From Candidatus Accumulibacter affinis (GTDB taxonomy: Bacteria; Pseudomonadota; Gammaproteobacteria; Burkholderiales; Rhodocyclaceae): DNA of 64,000 nucleotides. The DNA lies in NCBI GenBank assembly GCA_016713625.1, contig JADJOT010000012.1, positions 372,001 through 436,000 on the forward strand, in the 5' to 3' direction. Below, in pieces: positions 17,097 to 25,742 of the stretch; position 1 is the stretch's first letter, and each line of letters starts with the position of its first letter. The notes beneath the pieces are model-generated. The model had not been told where the DNA came from. It did no database searches and worked only from the letters and a program-made list of their open reading frames with translations. The position numbers and the translations under genes were made by a program.

Positions 17097-17434
17097 GGGT
17101 AATGCAGGACGTCGTGGCGTCGACGATTGATTCTGGCCATCATGTTGCTACGGTAAGCCCGTTGGCTCGGATTGCACCACCAAACAAGAAGACTAACCCC
17201 CTTATCGGGTTGATCTTTTTTTGCCTACTCCTGCGTTTGCGTGGGTTCGTTCGGGTTCCCGTGGACTTCGGCGTTTCACACGGTCGCCGAAATTTGTCCG
17301 TTTTCACGCTCTCCGGGCCATTCTTCTCTCCAGCCTCGCTCTCCCGAAGTGGCCCGAAGTCCACGAAGTCCACGAAGGCACCGAACTGACCCATTACGAA
17401 TCAGTAGGTTATGCGTGGTCCAATCGAGCGGTTG
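17097..17434. other. Non-coding gap before IS66 element
   Basis: No gene is supported. The segment is less GC-rich than its surroundings and contains a short direct repeat (gtccacgaa, twice near 17360-17375). The last 8 bp (17427-17434) form one copy of the target duplication of the IS66 element. Confidence 0.5.
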
Positions 17435-17483
17435 GTAAGTATTCGGTGAACCCGTGGTCCAGGTTTGGCGTTGGCAAGGGGCG

Positions 17484-18341
17484 CTAGAGACACAAGATTG
17501 AGCGGAAGTTCTTGTGCAGCGGATAGAGCCAGATGTCCTTGATGGGAAGGATTGGCTTGCGGGTGGAGGACTTCTTGCCACGCCCGGTGGTTTGCCCGAC
17601 CTTGATCCAGTTGGCTGCCTGATAGCAAGTGCCGCGATGGCGGGGCGTCTCGACGAAGGTTTCCAGTAGGACGGGGCGGTAGCCGTAACGGGCCAGCCAA
17701 TCGTTGGGCAGTTGTCGATGGATCAGCGAAAGAATCTTGGAAGCCAATCCCTTGGACTGGATCCAGGGCAGAATCAGGAAGCGGGCATTGTTCACCACGA
17801 GCGGGAGGTTCCTTTGCCGCTCGTCCTCCTGCCAGCCGATGAAGCGCTCGCGCGCGGCGAGCTTCCAGGCGCTGGCGCCGAAGCTCAGCAAGGCGACCAG
17901 ACGCTCGCCGGCGAAGACGAAGTAGCGGCTCTGGCTGCCGGCCAGGGGTGTATAGCCCAGATAGTGGTAGCGGGCGATGTACTCGTTCCACAGCCGCGAG
18001 TGGGCCGAACCGGCGACCTGGCGCAAGTGGAGCGGCGGCAGGTCATGCACCGGGCTAGTGAGCAGCGCCTGGGGATCGGTGGCGGCGGTGGCGAGAACCT
18101 CGGGTTGGCGAGGGGCGCGGTGGCGTGCGGTCGGCAAGGTGATGAGAGCGTCCGCTTGCATGCGCAGCATGGCCACCCGGCAGGTCATGTCCTTCAGCTC
18201 GCCATTCGGCTTGAGCCAGTCGAACCGAACGCACACCTCGCGTGAAAGCTGCGCACGGCTGGCGCGGGGATTGGTCTCGATCAGGCGGCGGATGGTCTGC
18301 AGTTCGTCCGGGGTGAAGGGGCGCCCGCAATAAAGCTTCAC
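17484..18341 (-). CDS. DUF4338 / DruA-like protein inside IS66 element
   Basis: A 285-residue protein of the DUF4338 family, which includes DruA of the Druantia anti-phage system. Visible features: an N-terminal helical/HTH-like region (residues 1-80, RASRAQLSREVCVRFDW), then the conserved core with SRLWNEYIARYHYLG, RYFVFAGERLVALLSFG, NNARFLILPW and GRGKKS near the C-terminus. The GTG start overlaps the transposase stop (GTGA), so both are translated together. DruA-like proteins occur in true Druantia operons and also as IS passengers; no other Druantia genes are here. Function within the element is unknown. Confidence 0.8.
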   Translation of the reverse strand: MKLYCGRPFTPDELQTIRRLIETNPRASRAQLSREVCVRFDWLKPNGELKDMTCRVAMLRMQADALITLPTARHRAPRQPEVLATAATDPQALLTSPVHDLPPLHLRQVAGSAHSRLWNEYIARYHYLGYTPLAGSQSRYFVFAGERLVALLSFGASAWKLAARERFIGWQEDERQRNLPLVVNNARFLILPWIQSKGLASKILSLIHRQLPNDWLARYGYRPVLLETFVETPRHRGTCYQAANWIKVGQTTGRGKKSSTRKPILPIKDIWLYPLHKNFRSILCL

Positions 18342-20028
18342 GAGCTGTCGATGGGGTCGGCCGGATGGACCGCGACCCGCCGCATCTGTGCCAACCGGTC
18401 AGCACTCATCGTCCAGGGCAGAAAGGCACTCAAGCACGCCGGCGGTTGGCCGCCGTTCGCCGCGCAGGCTTCCAGATACGCCGTCAACCACGTGCGGGGA
18501 TTGATCCCCACAGGCGCATCGTCATCAGCAGACGGAACATCCGGGCTGCGAGTGCGCCGGCCCACTCACTGCCGGAACCGTAGAAGTTCTTGCGCGCGAC
18601 CACCGGCCCGCGTTGGTCGCGTTCGGCGACGTGGTTGTCCATCGGCACCTCGGGGTGGTCGACAAACACCGTCAAGCCGGACCAATGCTTCTGCATGCTC
18701 TGCAGCACCTTTCTGGCCGGGGCCTTGAGCGCCGGGTTCGCCAGTCCGGTGGCGCGTTCGGTCGTCATTTGCGCGACCGCTTGCCGCAAGCGGTCGTCGC
18801 GTTCGGCCCACTGAACCGGATCGGCGCGTACGGCAAGGCGCGCTTCGTTCAAGTGGTAGAGCTCGCCAATCCGTTCGACCCAGGACAGGGCCCAACCCGA
18901 GAGATCCGGATGGGCATTGGCCAACTCGATGAAGTCACGCCGTTGATGGGCCCAGCAGAAGGCCAGGAGGATCGTCCCAAGGATTCTCGCGAGCTTCTGG
19001 TAGCCCGAGTAGCGATCACAAATGACGATCCCTCCTTCGCTATCGGACAGCTCTGCGATCGGTACCTGCGCCGATCGTGTCGGGTCCAACACGAAGTGAA
19101 TCACCGATTCGGAGTGAAACACCCACAGATACCAGCGATGACCGATCTTCCCTTCGCGCTCGGCAAACACCATCCAGCGGGTTTCATCCGCGTGCCAGCG
19201 TTCTCGCTCTGCAGTCGGGAGAGCAGCGCTTTTTCCAGCGGCTCGAATAGCGGGGCCAGGGTGCGCAGTCCGCCGGTCAGGGTCCCCGGCGAGAGCGTCC
19301 GTTCGTAGTCCGACCAGTCCCGGAGCAGTCGATGCGTCGGCTGGCCATACGAGAACTTGGACAGCAGGAGGTGCACCCAGATCGATACCCCGTACTTGCC
19401 GCGCGGGATCAACCGCGCCGGCGCTGGCGCGGTCAGGATGCCCCGGGGTGCCGGGGCACTGACCGGTCCGCCGGTAGCGCTGCCGGCGGATCACCCGCCG
19501 ATACGGCTTGACATCGATTTCGAGAATTTCACTGTCTTCCGTGCCCGGAAAGTCGGCGTAGCCGAGACCACACGCCGGGCAATGGGGGCAGTCGAGTTCG
19601 ATGGTTTCGACCTGTGCCGGCAGGTGACTTTCGCGCGCCCGTCCGTGACCGGCGGCTCCCGACTGCTGGCCTCGCGGCCGCGGCGACTTGGCGTCCACTC
19701 CGGGGGCCTTCTCTGCGCTCGAAGAACGCTCGGACTTGCGACCAAACAGGCGCTTTTGCAAATCCCGGATCTTGCCCTCAGCCTTCTCCAATTCGCTGCG
19801 CAAGGCCGCTTCACGCTGGGCAGCTTGCTCCATCGCCAGGCGATGATCTGCCTTCAGTTGCTCTATCCGGGTAAGCGCTTGTTGATGCTGGCGCTTCCAC
19901 GAGTTGGCTTCCCAACGCAGCTGGATGTGCTCTTCTTTGGTCAGCGTCACCAACACCTGCGCAAACGGCGCCAGCTTGCCTTTGCTTGTCGCCGACGCGA
20001 CGCAGGTGATGTCCGATCCCGAGCTCAT
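18338..20028 (-). pseudogene. IS66-family transposase, frameshifted
   Basis: The N-terminus (from ATG 20028) has a coiled coil (about residues 40-95) and the LFGRKSE motif. The zinc-ribbon CPHCPACG and the DDE catalytic core (WHADETRW, ICDRYSGY, CWAHQRRDF) are recognisable, followed by the IS66 C-terminal domain ending SAFLPW. The frame breaks near 19450, near 19200 and near 18510, and the missing pieces read in other frames on the same strand. As written it cannot be one protein; either the element is dead or these are assembly indels. Confidence 0.85.
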
Positions 20029-20200
20029 GCGACGAACTATATCGAAATTCGTCTGATGTGTCCAGACTACCGGCCCGCCGACGAATCGCTAACTAACGCC
20101 TGCTGCGTACGGACTACGGGTTCACCGAATACTTACAGCGGTTGATTCGTAGCATCGGTAGGGGAAGGGAACTGATGGTGCTCCAGGACTGCCCTCACCC

Positions 20201-20229
20201 TTGCAGTTTGTCAGAAACTCGCATATATT
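20201..20229 (+). promoter_or_regulatory. Sigma70-type promoter for abiE operon
   Basis: TTGCAG (20201-20206) and TATATT (20224-20229) are separated by exactly 17 bp. A start about 7 nt downstream falls at 20236-20237, the abiEi ATG itself, so the message may be leaderless. No Shine-Dalgarno sequence is visible ahead of that ATG. Confidence 0.65.
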
Positions 20230-20236
20230 TTCATAC

Positions 20237-20863
20237 ATGAACGCGACCACCAAGACTGCCGAACTGATCCGCCAGCGTATCGAGGGAATGCCGAGCGGCG
20301 AGCCTTTCACGCCGACAGATCTCTTGGCGTGCGGCACGCGTGCGTCCGTCGATCAGACCCTGTCTCGCTTGGTCAATGCGGGAATCATCGAACGTGTGAC
20401 GCGCGGTGTCTTTGTGCGCCCTGAGGTCAGCCGCTTTGTGGGCAGGATCAGCCCGTCGCCGCTCCAAGTGGCCGAGACGATTGCCAAGACCACGGGATCC
20501 ATCGTCCAGGTTCATGGCGCAGAAGCCGCTCGCAGGCTTGAACTGACCACGCAGGTCCCGACGCAGCCTGTGTTCTCTACGTCCGGTCCGTCAAAGCGCA
20601 TCCGCGTCGGCAAGATGGAAATTCGCCTGCAGCATGTCTGCCAGCGCAAGTTGGTACTAGCCGGCCGCCCAGCCGGACTGGCATTGGCTGCAATGTGGTA
20701 TCTCGGCAAGACGGAAGTGACGCCGTCGTTGATCGAGAAGATCCGGCATAAGTTGGCGCCCAGCGAATTCGAGGCACTGAGATCAGCGACCAGCGCCATG
20801 CCCGCATGGATGAGCGACGCGTTCTTCCAGAACGAACGGGCAGCAGCGAGCGCCCATGCCTGA
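20237..20863 (+). CDS. AbiEi-type antitoxin (DUF6088 family), type IV TA
   Basis: A 208-residue antitoxin and autorepressor. The N-terminal winged HTH (about residues 15-60, FTPTDLLACGTRASVDQTLSRLVNAGIIERV in segments) is followed by a domain with GVFVRPEVSRFVG and VHGAEAARRLEL, typical of AbiEi/DUF6088 proteins. Type IV antitoxins repress their promoter and counter the AbiEii nucleotidyltransferase. The ATG at 20237 is preferred over an upstream TTG because it follows the promoter directly. It overlaps the toxin gene by 8 nt. Confidence 0.88.
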   Translation: MNATTKTAELIRQRIEGMPSGEPFTPTDLLACGTRASVDQTLSRLVNAGIIERVTRGVFVRPEVSRFVGRISPSPLQVAETIAKTTGSIVQVHGAEAARRLELTTQVPTQPVFSTSGPSKRIRVGKMEIRLQHVCQRKLVLAGRPAGLALAAMWYLGKTEVTPSLIEKIRHKLAPSEFEALRSATSAMPAWMSDAFFQNERAAASAHA

Positions 20864-21860
20864 GTCTTTCTTGCAACTTGACGGACGCGAGCAATCGCAG
20901 ATCTACCGTGCGTTGGCGCCGCAGCTTTCCCGTTCCCCGGTCGTTCTGGAGAAGGATGTCTGGGTCTGCTGGGCTCTTCAGACACTCTTCACAATGCCCG
21001 GTCGCCAGCCCATGGTATTCAAGGGTGGTACTTCGCTGTCGAAGGTGTTCGGGGCCATCGCGCGGTTCTCCGAGGACGTGGACATCACGCTTGACTATCG
21101 CGGCCTGGACAATACCTTCGACCCATTCGCCCACGGTGTATCGAACAACCAGTTGAGGAAATTCAGCGAGGCGCTGAAGGCCTTCGTGCGCGATCACGTC
21201 CACGACGTGGTCGCACCACATTTTAAGGAAAGCCTGGCCACTGAATTCGGATCCGATAGCTACCGGGTCGAAGTCAGCGATGACGGCGAGCAACTTCGCG
21301 TGTACTACCCGACTGTGCTCGACACTCCCGGAGACTACGTGGGCGACAGCGTGCTGATCGAGTTCGGCGGCCGCAACATCACGGAACCGAACGAAGAGCA
21401 TGAGGTACAGCCGGACATTGCGGAGCATGTCGCTGAATTGGACTTCCCCCGCTCGCTGGTGAGCGTGCTCTCGCCGGCACGTACCTTCTGGGAGAAGGCG
21501 ACACTGATACACGTCGAATGTCAGCGTGGCGAGTTCCGTGCCAATGCTGCTCGCCTGTCACGCCATTGGTACGACTTGGCAGCCCTTGCTGATCTGGGTA
21601 TCGGACAGACTGCTCTGGAAAAACGGGACCTGCTTGCCGATGTCGTCAAGCACAAGAAGGTCTTCTACAACACCGGCTATGCCAACTATGACGCCTGCCT
21701 TGTCGGGCAACTGCAGTTGCTCCCGGGCGACGCTGTGCTCGCATCCCTGCGTGAAGACTTCCAGCGCATGATCACTGCGGGCATGTTCATCGGTGAACCT
21801 CCCACGTTCGATGGCATCGTCGAGCGCCTGCGCGCTCTGGAGGCAGTCATCAACCAGTAG
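20856..21860 (+). CDS. AbiEii-type nucleotidyltransferase toxin, type IV TA
   Basis: A 334-residue DNA-polymerase-beta-type nucleotidyltransferase toxin (AbiEii/AbiGii family). Motif I is GGTSLSK at residues 57-63, and the metal-binding pair D74/D76 sits in SEDVDITLD. AbiE systems cause growth arrest or abortive infection, probably by adding nucleotides to tRNA. The ATG lies inside the antitoxin's last codons, giving translational coupling. Length and motifs look intact; this is the most complete defence locus in the first half of the window. Confidence 0.92.
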   Translation: MPESFLQLDGREQSQIYRALAPQLSRSPVVLEKDVWVCWALQTLFTMPGRQPMVFKGGTSLSKVFGAIARFSEDVDITLDYRGLDNTFDPFAHGVSNNQLRKFSEALKAFVRDHVHDVVAPHFKESLATEFGSDSYRVEVSDDGEQLRVYYPTVLDTPGDYVGDSVLIEFGGRNITEPNEEHEVQPDIAEHVAELDFPRSLVSVLSPARTFWEKATLIHVECQRGEFRANAARLSRHWYDLAALADLGIGQTALEKRDLLADVVKHKKVFYNTGYANYDACLVGQLQLLPGDAVLASLREDFQRMITAGMFIGEPPTFDGIVERLRALEAVINQ

Positions 21861-21863
21861 TGT

Positions 21864-22131
21864 CAGGCTGACGTTGAGTGAGCAATCCTCGCGCGTTGCT
21901 TCTCCCACAACACCGGGGGGTGATCGCCAGATCATGCACGGTTACGTGGTGAGGCAAGGTTGCATCCAGAAGGGCCGCCACGATGTCGGGGGCGAGCGGG
22001 GTCAGGTTGAGCATGCGGCACAGATAGCTGTTGTCGATCTTCTCGCGGGCAGCGAGTTTGGTGATGGATTTCGCTCCGCCAGATTCCAGCATGGCCAGCC
22101 AGCGATGGCCTCGGGCCAGCGCCAGTTGCAT
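21864..22131 (-). pseudogene. Recombinase-associated HTH protein fragment (LARxHRW type)
   Basis: About 90 residues beginning MQLALARGHRWLAML, with a helix-turn-helix (ITKLAAREKIDNSYLCRMLNLT) and LAPDIVAALLD. This is the segment found at the C-terminus of, or beside, phage-type site-specific recombinases. A one-base frameshift near 21935 separates the end, which continues in another frame as HPPVLWEKQRARIA. The ATG lies at the outer edge of the inverted repeat of the neighbouring IS66 element, preceded by AAAGGA, so upstream parts may have been lost on insertion. Confidence 0.55.
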
Positions 22132-22319
22132 CGTGTCCTTTCGGCAACGCTGCGAAACCCCGGTCGCGCGGGCCTCAGCCGCGCGGCGGCTGATCCGCGG
22201 CGAGCGCCACGGGTGGCGCGCGGCCTCACGGTCGCGCGCAGGCAACCCGCAGCGGCAACCCTGGGTTCGCTTCCGTTGGGGACGCTGGAGGTTGTCACGC
22301 TGCCGGGTTAGTCCGGCGG

Positions 22320-23990
22320 AGGTCCGGCACTCGGCGCGTGCGAGGGCTTCGGTGTAGTTCCAGGGCATCCAGGCCGCCGGATCGAGCGCCCCCTTGGTCG
22401 CGTGGCGCAGCAGGGAAACGAGGTAGTGAAACGGCTCGATCTGGTGGAGTTCGGCCGTGTGGATCAGGGTCATGAACAGATCACCGACGCGCGCGCCGTT
22501 CAACGTCCGATGGAAGAGCGCGTTCTTCCGATGCAGAATGGCCTTTTTCAGTATACGTTCGGTGATGTTGTTGTCGAGTGGGGCGCCCGGCGCGCGCAGA
22601 AACAGGGTCAGTTTCTCCCAGTGGTTCTGCATGTACGCGATCGCCTGGCCGAGTCCCGAGTGGGGCTCGACGGTGTGCTCCGCGAACTGCTTGGCCATCC
22701 AGTCTTGCAGCGCCTTCATCCGTGGGCCACTTTCCTTCTGGTGAAGGAGCAGGCGCTCGGCGGGCGAGAGCCCCTGGCACTTGGCCTGCGCGTCGGTGTG
22801 GAAGACGGCGCGCAGCGTGTGCAGGACAAAGGCCACTTCTTCCGGAAAGGCCTCGACCACATCGATGGTGTTGCGTCGCGCATGCGGAATGCACGAGGCG
22901 GGCAGCGTGGAATGATCGCCCGGCCAGTTGCGCGTCGAGGCATCCGACCTGTGGATCGGCGGATCGGTCACTTCCCGCAGATCGAGTACTTCGGCAAGGT
23001 GCTCGCCCGCATGACAGGGTCCGGTCTTGAACAAGGCGATCAGACCATTGGGCGTCTCGGCGACGACACCGGAAGTGAACATGCCGGTGCGATCGGCAGA
23101 CGCGCCTGCCGGCAGCGCTTCGGCGCGCGCCTCTTGCGTCAGGGTCAGGATGCGCATCGTCGTGTCATCGTTGTACACCACGGTTCCTTGGGCGGCCTGC
23201 CGTGCCAGTTCGTCGAAGACCGGGATGAGGGGGGCGGCGGCGGCGGCCACGACTTCCCATTGCGTACCGACCGGCATCGGGATGGCCAAACCCTGTTCCA
23301 GCCGAGCGATGCGGTGGAACGGCAGACCGCAGCCGTATTTGAGGAGCGCGATCATCGCCGCGGCGCGGTCGTCGTACTTTGCCTTGCCAACGCCTGCCGG
23401 TGGCTCGGCGGTAAACACGGTGCCACACAAGCCGCAACGCAGCCGTTCGAGTTCGTAGACCTGCGCGAGCAGTGGCGCGACGCCGGTGATGCGAACCAGG
23501 ACCGCGGGCTCTCCTCGTTGCCCATACACCCGACCGGTACACCCGTCGACGGGACACGGATCGCCGTGCCGTAACGTCGCATGCGGTACGGCAAGATGCG
23601 GCGCTCGCGGATAATCGGCCGCCCCGTTCCTTCCGTGCCCGGGGCGCTTCTTCTTGGGCTCGCCTACCCCGGATTCCGGGGATGTGGCGTCCGAAGGAGC
23701 CTGGCCGGCGGCTTGCTCGTCGCCGCCTTCCGCCGATGGACTGGTCGGCGTGTCCGCTGGCGGCGTTTCGCCCTTCTCCCCTTCCCCGAGCACATTGGCC
23801 GTGCGCTCGGTCGGCGCGCCGAAGAGAATCCGCCGTAGCCGTGCCAGCGTGGTTTCCTTCGTCTCGAGTTCGGCGGTGATCCGCGCGAGGGTGTCCACCG
23901 CGGCCTTCAGCGTCGCCTGTTCGGCCTCGGTCAGCGGTCTGGCTCCGCTCTGCTCGACGTCGCCTCGATCTCCTGCACCGGGATGACCAT
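22320..23990 (-). pseudogene. tnpC: IS66 transposase TnpC
   Basis: The IS66 DDE transposase: LFGAPTE motif, glycine/proline-rich linker, zinc-binding segment (PCPVDGC and RCGLCG), catalytic core with VYNDDTTMRIL, and the C-terminal AWMPWNYTE signature ending near 22330. The best start is ATG 23990, but the first 18 codons run into a TGA near 23935 while the rest continues in the next frame, so one frameshift is needed. At the other end the frame has no stop at the family's usual position and stays open across the IS end to 21850. Confidence 0.75.
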
Positions 23991-24043
23991 CCGCTGCGGC
24001 GGGTTGTGTGCAGGCCGCTTCCGGTGGGATGCCCGCTGCCGGC

Positions 24044-24523
24044 TCAGGGCCGTACGCCAACGAGCTGGCCGAAGTCCCCCCGCAGCCACTTCTGGGAACG
24101 GTTCGAGCGATGGTGGGGGGGGCTTGCGGCCACTGACCGCGGCTGCGCGGATGCGCGCAACCTCCCCGGCGCGGAACTTCCGTCTGCCGCACCCCCCGCT
24201 TGGCGAACTCGCAAGCCGTCGTCGCCTCCCGAGAGCAGGACCGCCAGCGCGTGCGGAGCGAGGAGCTTCCCCGGGGACTCCTGCGGCCAGAAGCGGTAGT
24301 GCCCCTGCGACAGCCGTTTTTGACAGAGCCAGAAGCCTTGCCCGTCATCGACCAGGAGTTTGACCGCCGTGCGCCGGCGATTGCAGAAAACGAACACGCC
24401 GCCGCTGAACGGGTCTTGGGCCAGTTTCTGCCGCACACGTCGGGCGAGACCGTCGATGCCGCAACGAAAATCCGCTGGCTCGGCAGCCACCCAAACACGC
24501 AGGCGCGCGTTCAGCGCGAGCAT
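24044..24523 (-). CDS. tnpB: IS66 accessory protein TnpB
   Basis: A 159-residue IS66 Orf2 protein. The conserved part is residues 5-100: VWVAAEPADFRCGIDGLA, GGVFVFCNRRRTAVKLLVDDGQGFWLCQKRL, YRFWP. It is needed with TnpA for IS66 transposition; mechanism unknown. Its ATG overlaps the tnpA end by 13 nt. The last 45 residues look extended compared with the usual length of about 115. Confidence 0.85.
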   Translation of the reverse strand: MLALNARLRVWVAAEPADFRCGIDGLARRVRQKLAQDPFSGGVFVFCNRRRTAVKLLVDDGQGFWLCQKRLSQGHYRFWPQESPGKLLAPHALAVLLSGGDDGLRVRQAGGAADGSSAPGRLRASAQPRSVAASPPHHRSNRSQKWLRGDFGQLVGVRP

Positions 24524-24927
24524 GGTGGGACCTGCCAGAGGCTACGCGCGACCTCGGCGAGGTGGCTGCTGGCCGCTTGTGGCCGTTCGATGCGCAGCGC
24601 GCGGCCCGCCCGGTCGGTGAGAACCAGGACGCACACAGGTGGCGCCAGCGGCAGGCCGAGATCGAGTTCGACGAAGCTCGATGACACGGGCGCGCTGCGC
24701 GCGTCTTCGGCGGCGTTCCTGGCGGTCAGGCGGTGTTTCAGGCTCTTGTAGTCGAGCTTCAGGGCGATCGCAACCTTGGCGATGCCGTACCGCTCGGCGA
24801 GTTCGGTCGCTTGCGACCACAGCTCCTCCGGAATGCGAGAACTGCGGCGGCGGGTGCTCCGCCACTGGGCAAGCGCCGCGGCGGTTTCGGCCAGTTGCGG
24901 GGCGGTTGCAGGTAAAGACGGTGACAT
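24511..24927 (-). CDS. tnpA: IS66 accessory protein TnpA
   Basis: A 138-residue IS66 Orf1 protein with an N-terminal helix-turn-helix (SRIPEELWSQATELAERYG, then IAKVAIALKLDYKSLKHRL) and a C-terminal FVELDL...P segment. First gene of the element's operon; the stop overlaps tnpB. Intact. Confidence 0.85.
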   Translation of the reverse strand: MSPSLPATAPQLAETAAALAQWRSTRRRSSRIPEELWSQATELAERYGIAKVAIALKLDYKSLKHRLTARNAAEDARSAPVSSSFVELDLGLPLAPPVCVLVLTDRAGRALRIERPQAASSHLAEVARSLWQVPPCSR

Positions 24928-25304
24928 TGGTTGGCCTCTCGAACGGTCGCTACGGGCCTACCAAGGTACCAGGCCAGCGCAGGGATTTCACGCAGCATTG
25001 CCGAAAGGACACGATCTTCAGACCTTGATTGCCGGCAAGCGGCAGCAATACATTAACTGCGCAGACGCATGGACGAGGCGGAACCTGCCCTGGCAGCAAC
25101 ATCGCGATTGGATCCGGGAACCGTACGCGAGAGGGCATCGTTTTCGCGCGAGATGATGCCCCTCGCAGGTTCGCCTTCTCGATGTGAGTGATGATGCGCC
25201 CGGCCCATCCCCATCGCGTTACGAGTTCGCTGCGCGGGGCTATCGCCCGCGCTTGACCCGGCTCCAAGCCACATTCATGCCCGGCTTTTTGGCAGCCATT
25301 GACG
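24928..25304. other. Gap containing the outer end of the IS66 element
   Basis: The right inverted repeat of the element is at 24991-25015. The remaining 290 bp up to 25304 show no supported gene or structure. Confidence 0.4.
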
Positions 25305-25475
25305 CTAGCGGCGGGTGCCGGCGGGAGGTGATTTCCTGCGCCAGCAGGCGGGCTTGTGCAGGGCTGAAACATCCATGCGCTGCGACCCAAAGACGTCTTG
25401 AGCAAGCGCCCAGCGATGACGATCTTCGCGATACGTGCCTGCTATCTGTTCAAACCACTTCTGGATTCGGTTCAT
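25305..25475 (-). CDS. Small basic protein, possibly SOS-induced (56 aa)
   Basis: A 56-residue ORF starting at ATG 25475 with GAGGAG nine nt upstream. It begins MNRIQKWFEQIAGTYREDR and contains a basic C-terminus (WRRKSPPAGTRR). No family recognised. A perfect-consensus LexA box sits about 70 bp upstream of the start on the same strand side, so DNA-damage induction is likely if the ORF is real. Supported by the ribosome site and the operator rather than by similarity. Confidence 0.5.
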   Translation of the reverse strand: MNRIQKWFEQIAGTYREDRHRWALAQDVFGSQRMDVSALHKPACWRRKSPPAGTRR

Positions 25476-25542
25476 GATACGTGACTCCTCTGTAGAGATG
25501 AATTGATCGGAATTCGCCACGAGCAGGCGAAGAATACTCGAG

Positions 25543-25562
25543 AACTGTATATTTGTACAGTT
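25543..25562. promoter_or_regulatory. LexA (SOS) box
   Basis: The core CTGT (25545-25548), eight AT-rich bases, then ACAG (25557-25560) equals the LexA consensus CTGT-N8-ACAG, and the flanks AA/TT extend the dyad to 20 bp. It lies between the 56-residue ORF (minus, 68 bp away) and the solute-binding protein (plus, 180 bp away). The nearer gene is the more likely target. Confidence 0.75.
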
Positions 25563-25742
25563 AACTTGAAATTCCTGTCCGAGGCGGAGGATGGTCAGCC
25601 GCGGGTCGGGCGACTCGCACATCCGTGATTGACTGCCGACGACGGTGCCACCTATACTCGGCGCGCGCGAATTGAAAGGCCTTACCGCTTGTCTGCCCGG
25701 AAAACCGCCGGTTTTTGTTACCATGCCAAGGAAAATTCAACC

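Larger units (their letters stand above)
17435..20136 (-). mobile_element. Complete IS66-family element carrying a DruA-like gene, with 8-bp TSD
   Basis: Terminal inverted repeats of 26 bp (17435-17460 and 20111-20136) match with one mismatch and start with gtaagt, as IS66 ends do. Both flanks carry the identical 8 bp agcggttg (17427-17434 and 20137-20144), the IS66 target-duplication length. Inside are one IS66 transposase frame (broken) and a DUF4338 gene overlapping it. There is no TnpA/TnpB pair, as in the ISBst12-like group. The exact TSD argues for a simple, fairly recent insertion. Confidence 0.93.
22130..25015 (-). mobile_element. IS66-family element with tnpA, tnpB, tnpC
   Basis: A 25-bp inverted repeat with a single mismatch bounds the element (22130-22154 and 24991-25015). 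It encloses the classical three-gene IS66 set in the order tnpA-tnpB-tnpC on the minus strand. No target duplication is visible outside the repeats, so one flank may have been rearranged. The ends differ from those of the IS66 element at 17.4-20.1 kb, so the two are unrelated insertions. Confidence 0.7.

Noticed and set aside
17484..18341. Complete Druantia system
   Set aside because: Only a DruA-like gene is present, inside an IS with its own duplication; none of the large Druantia helicase genes is nearby.
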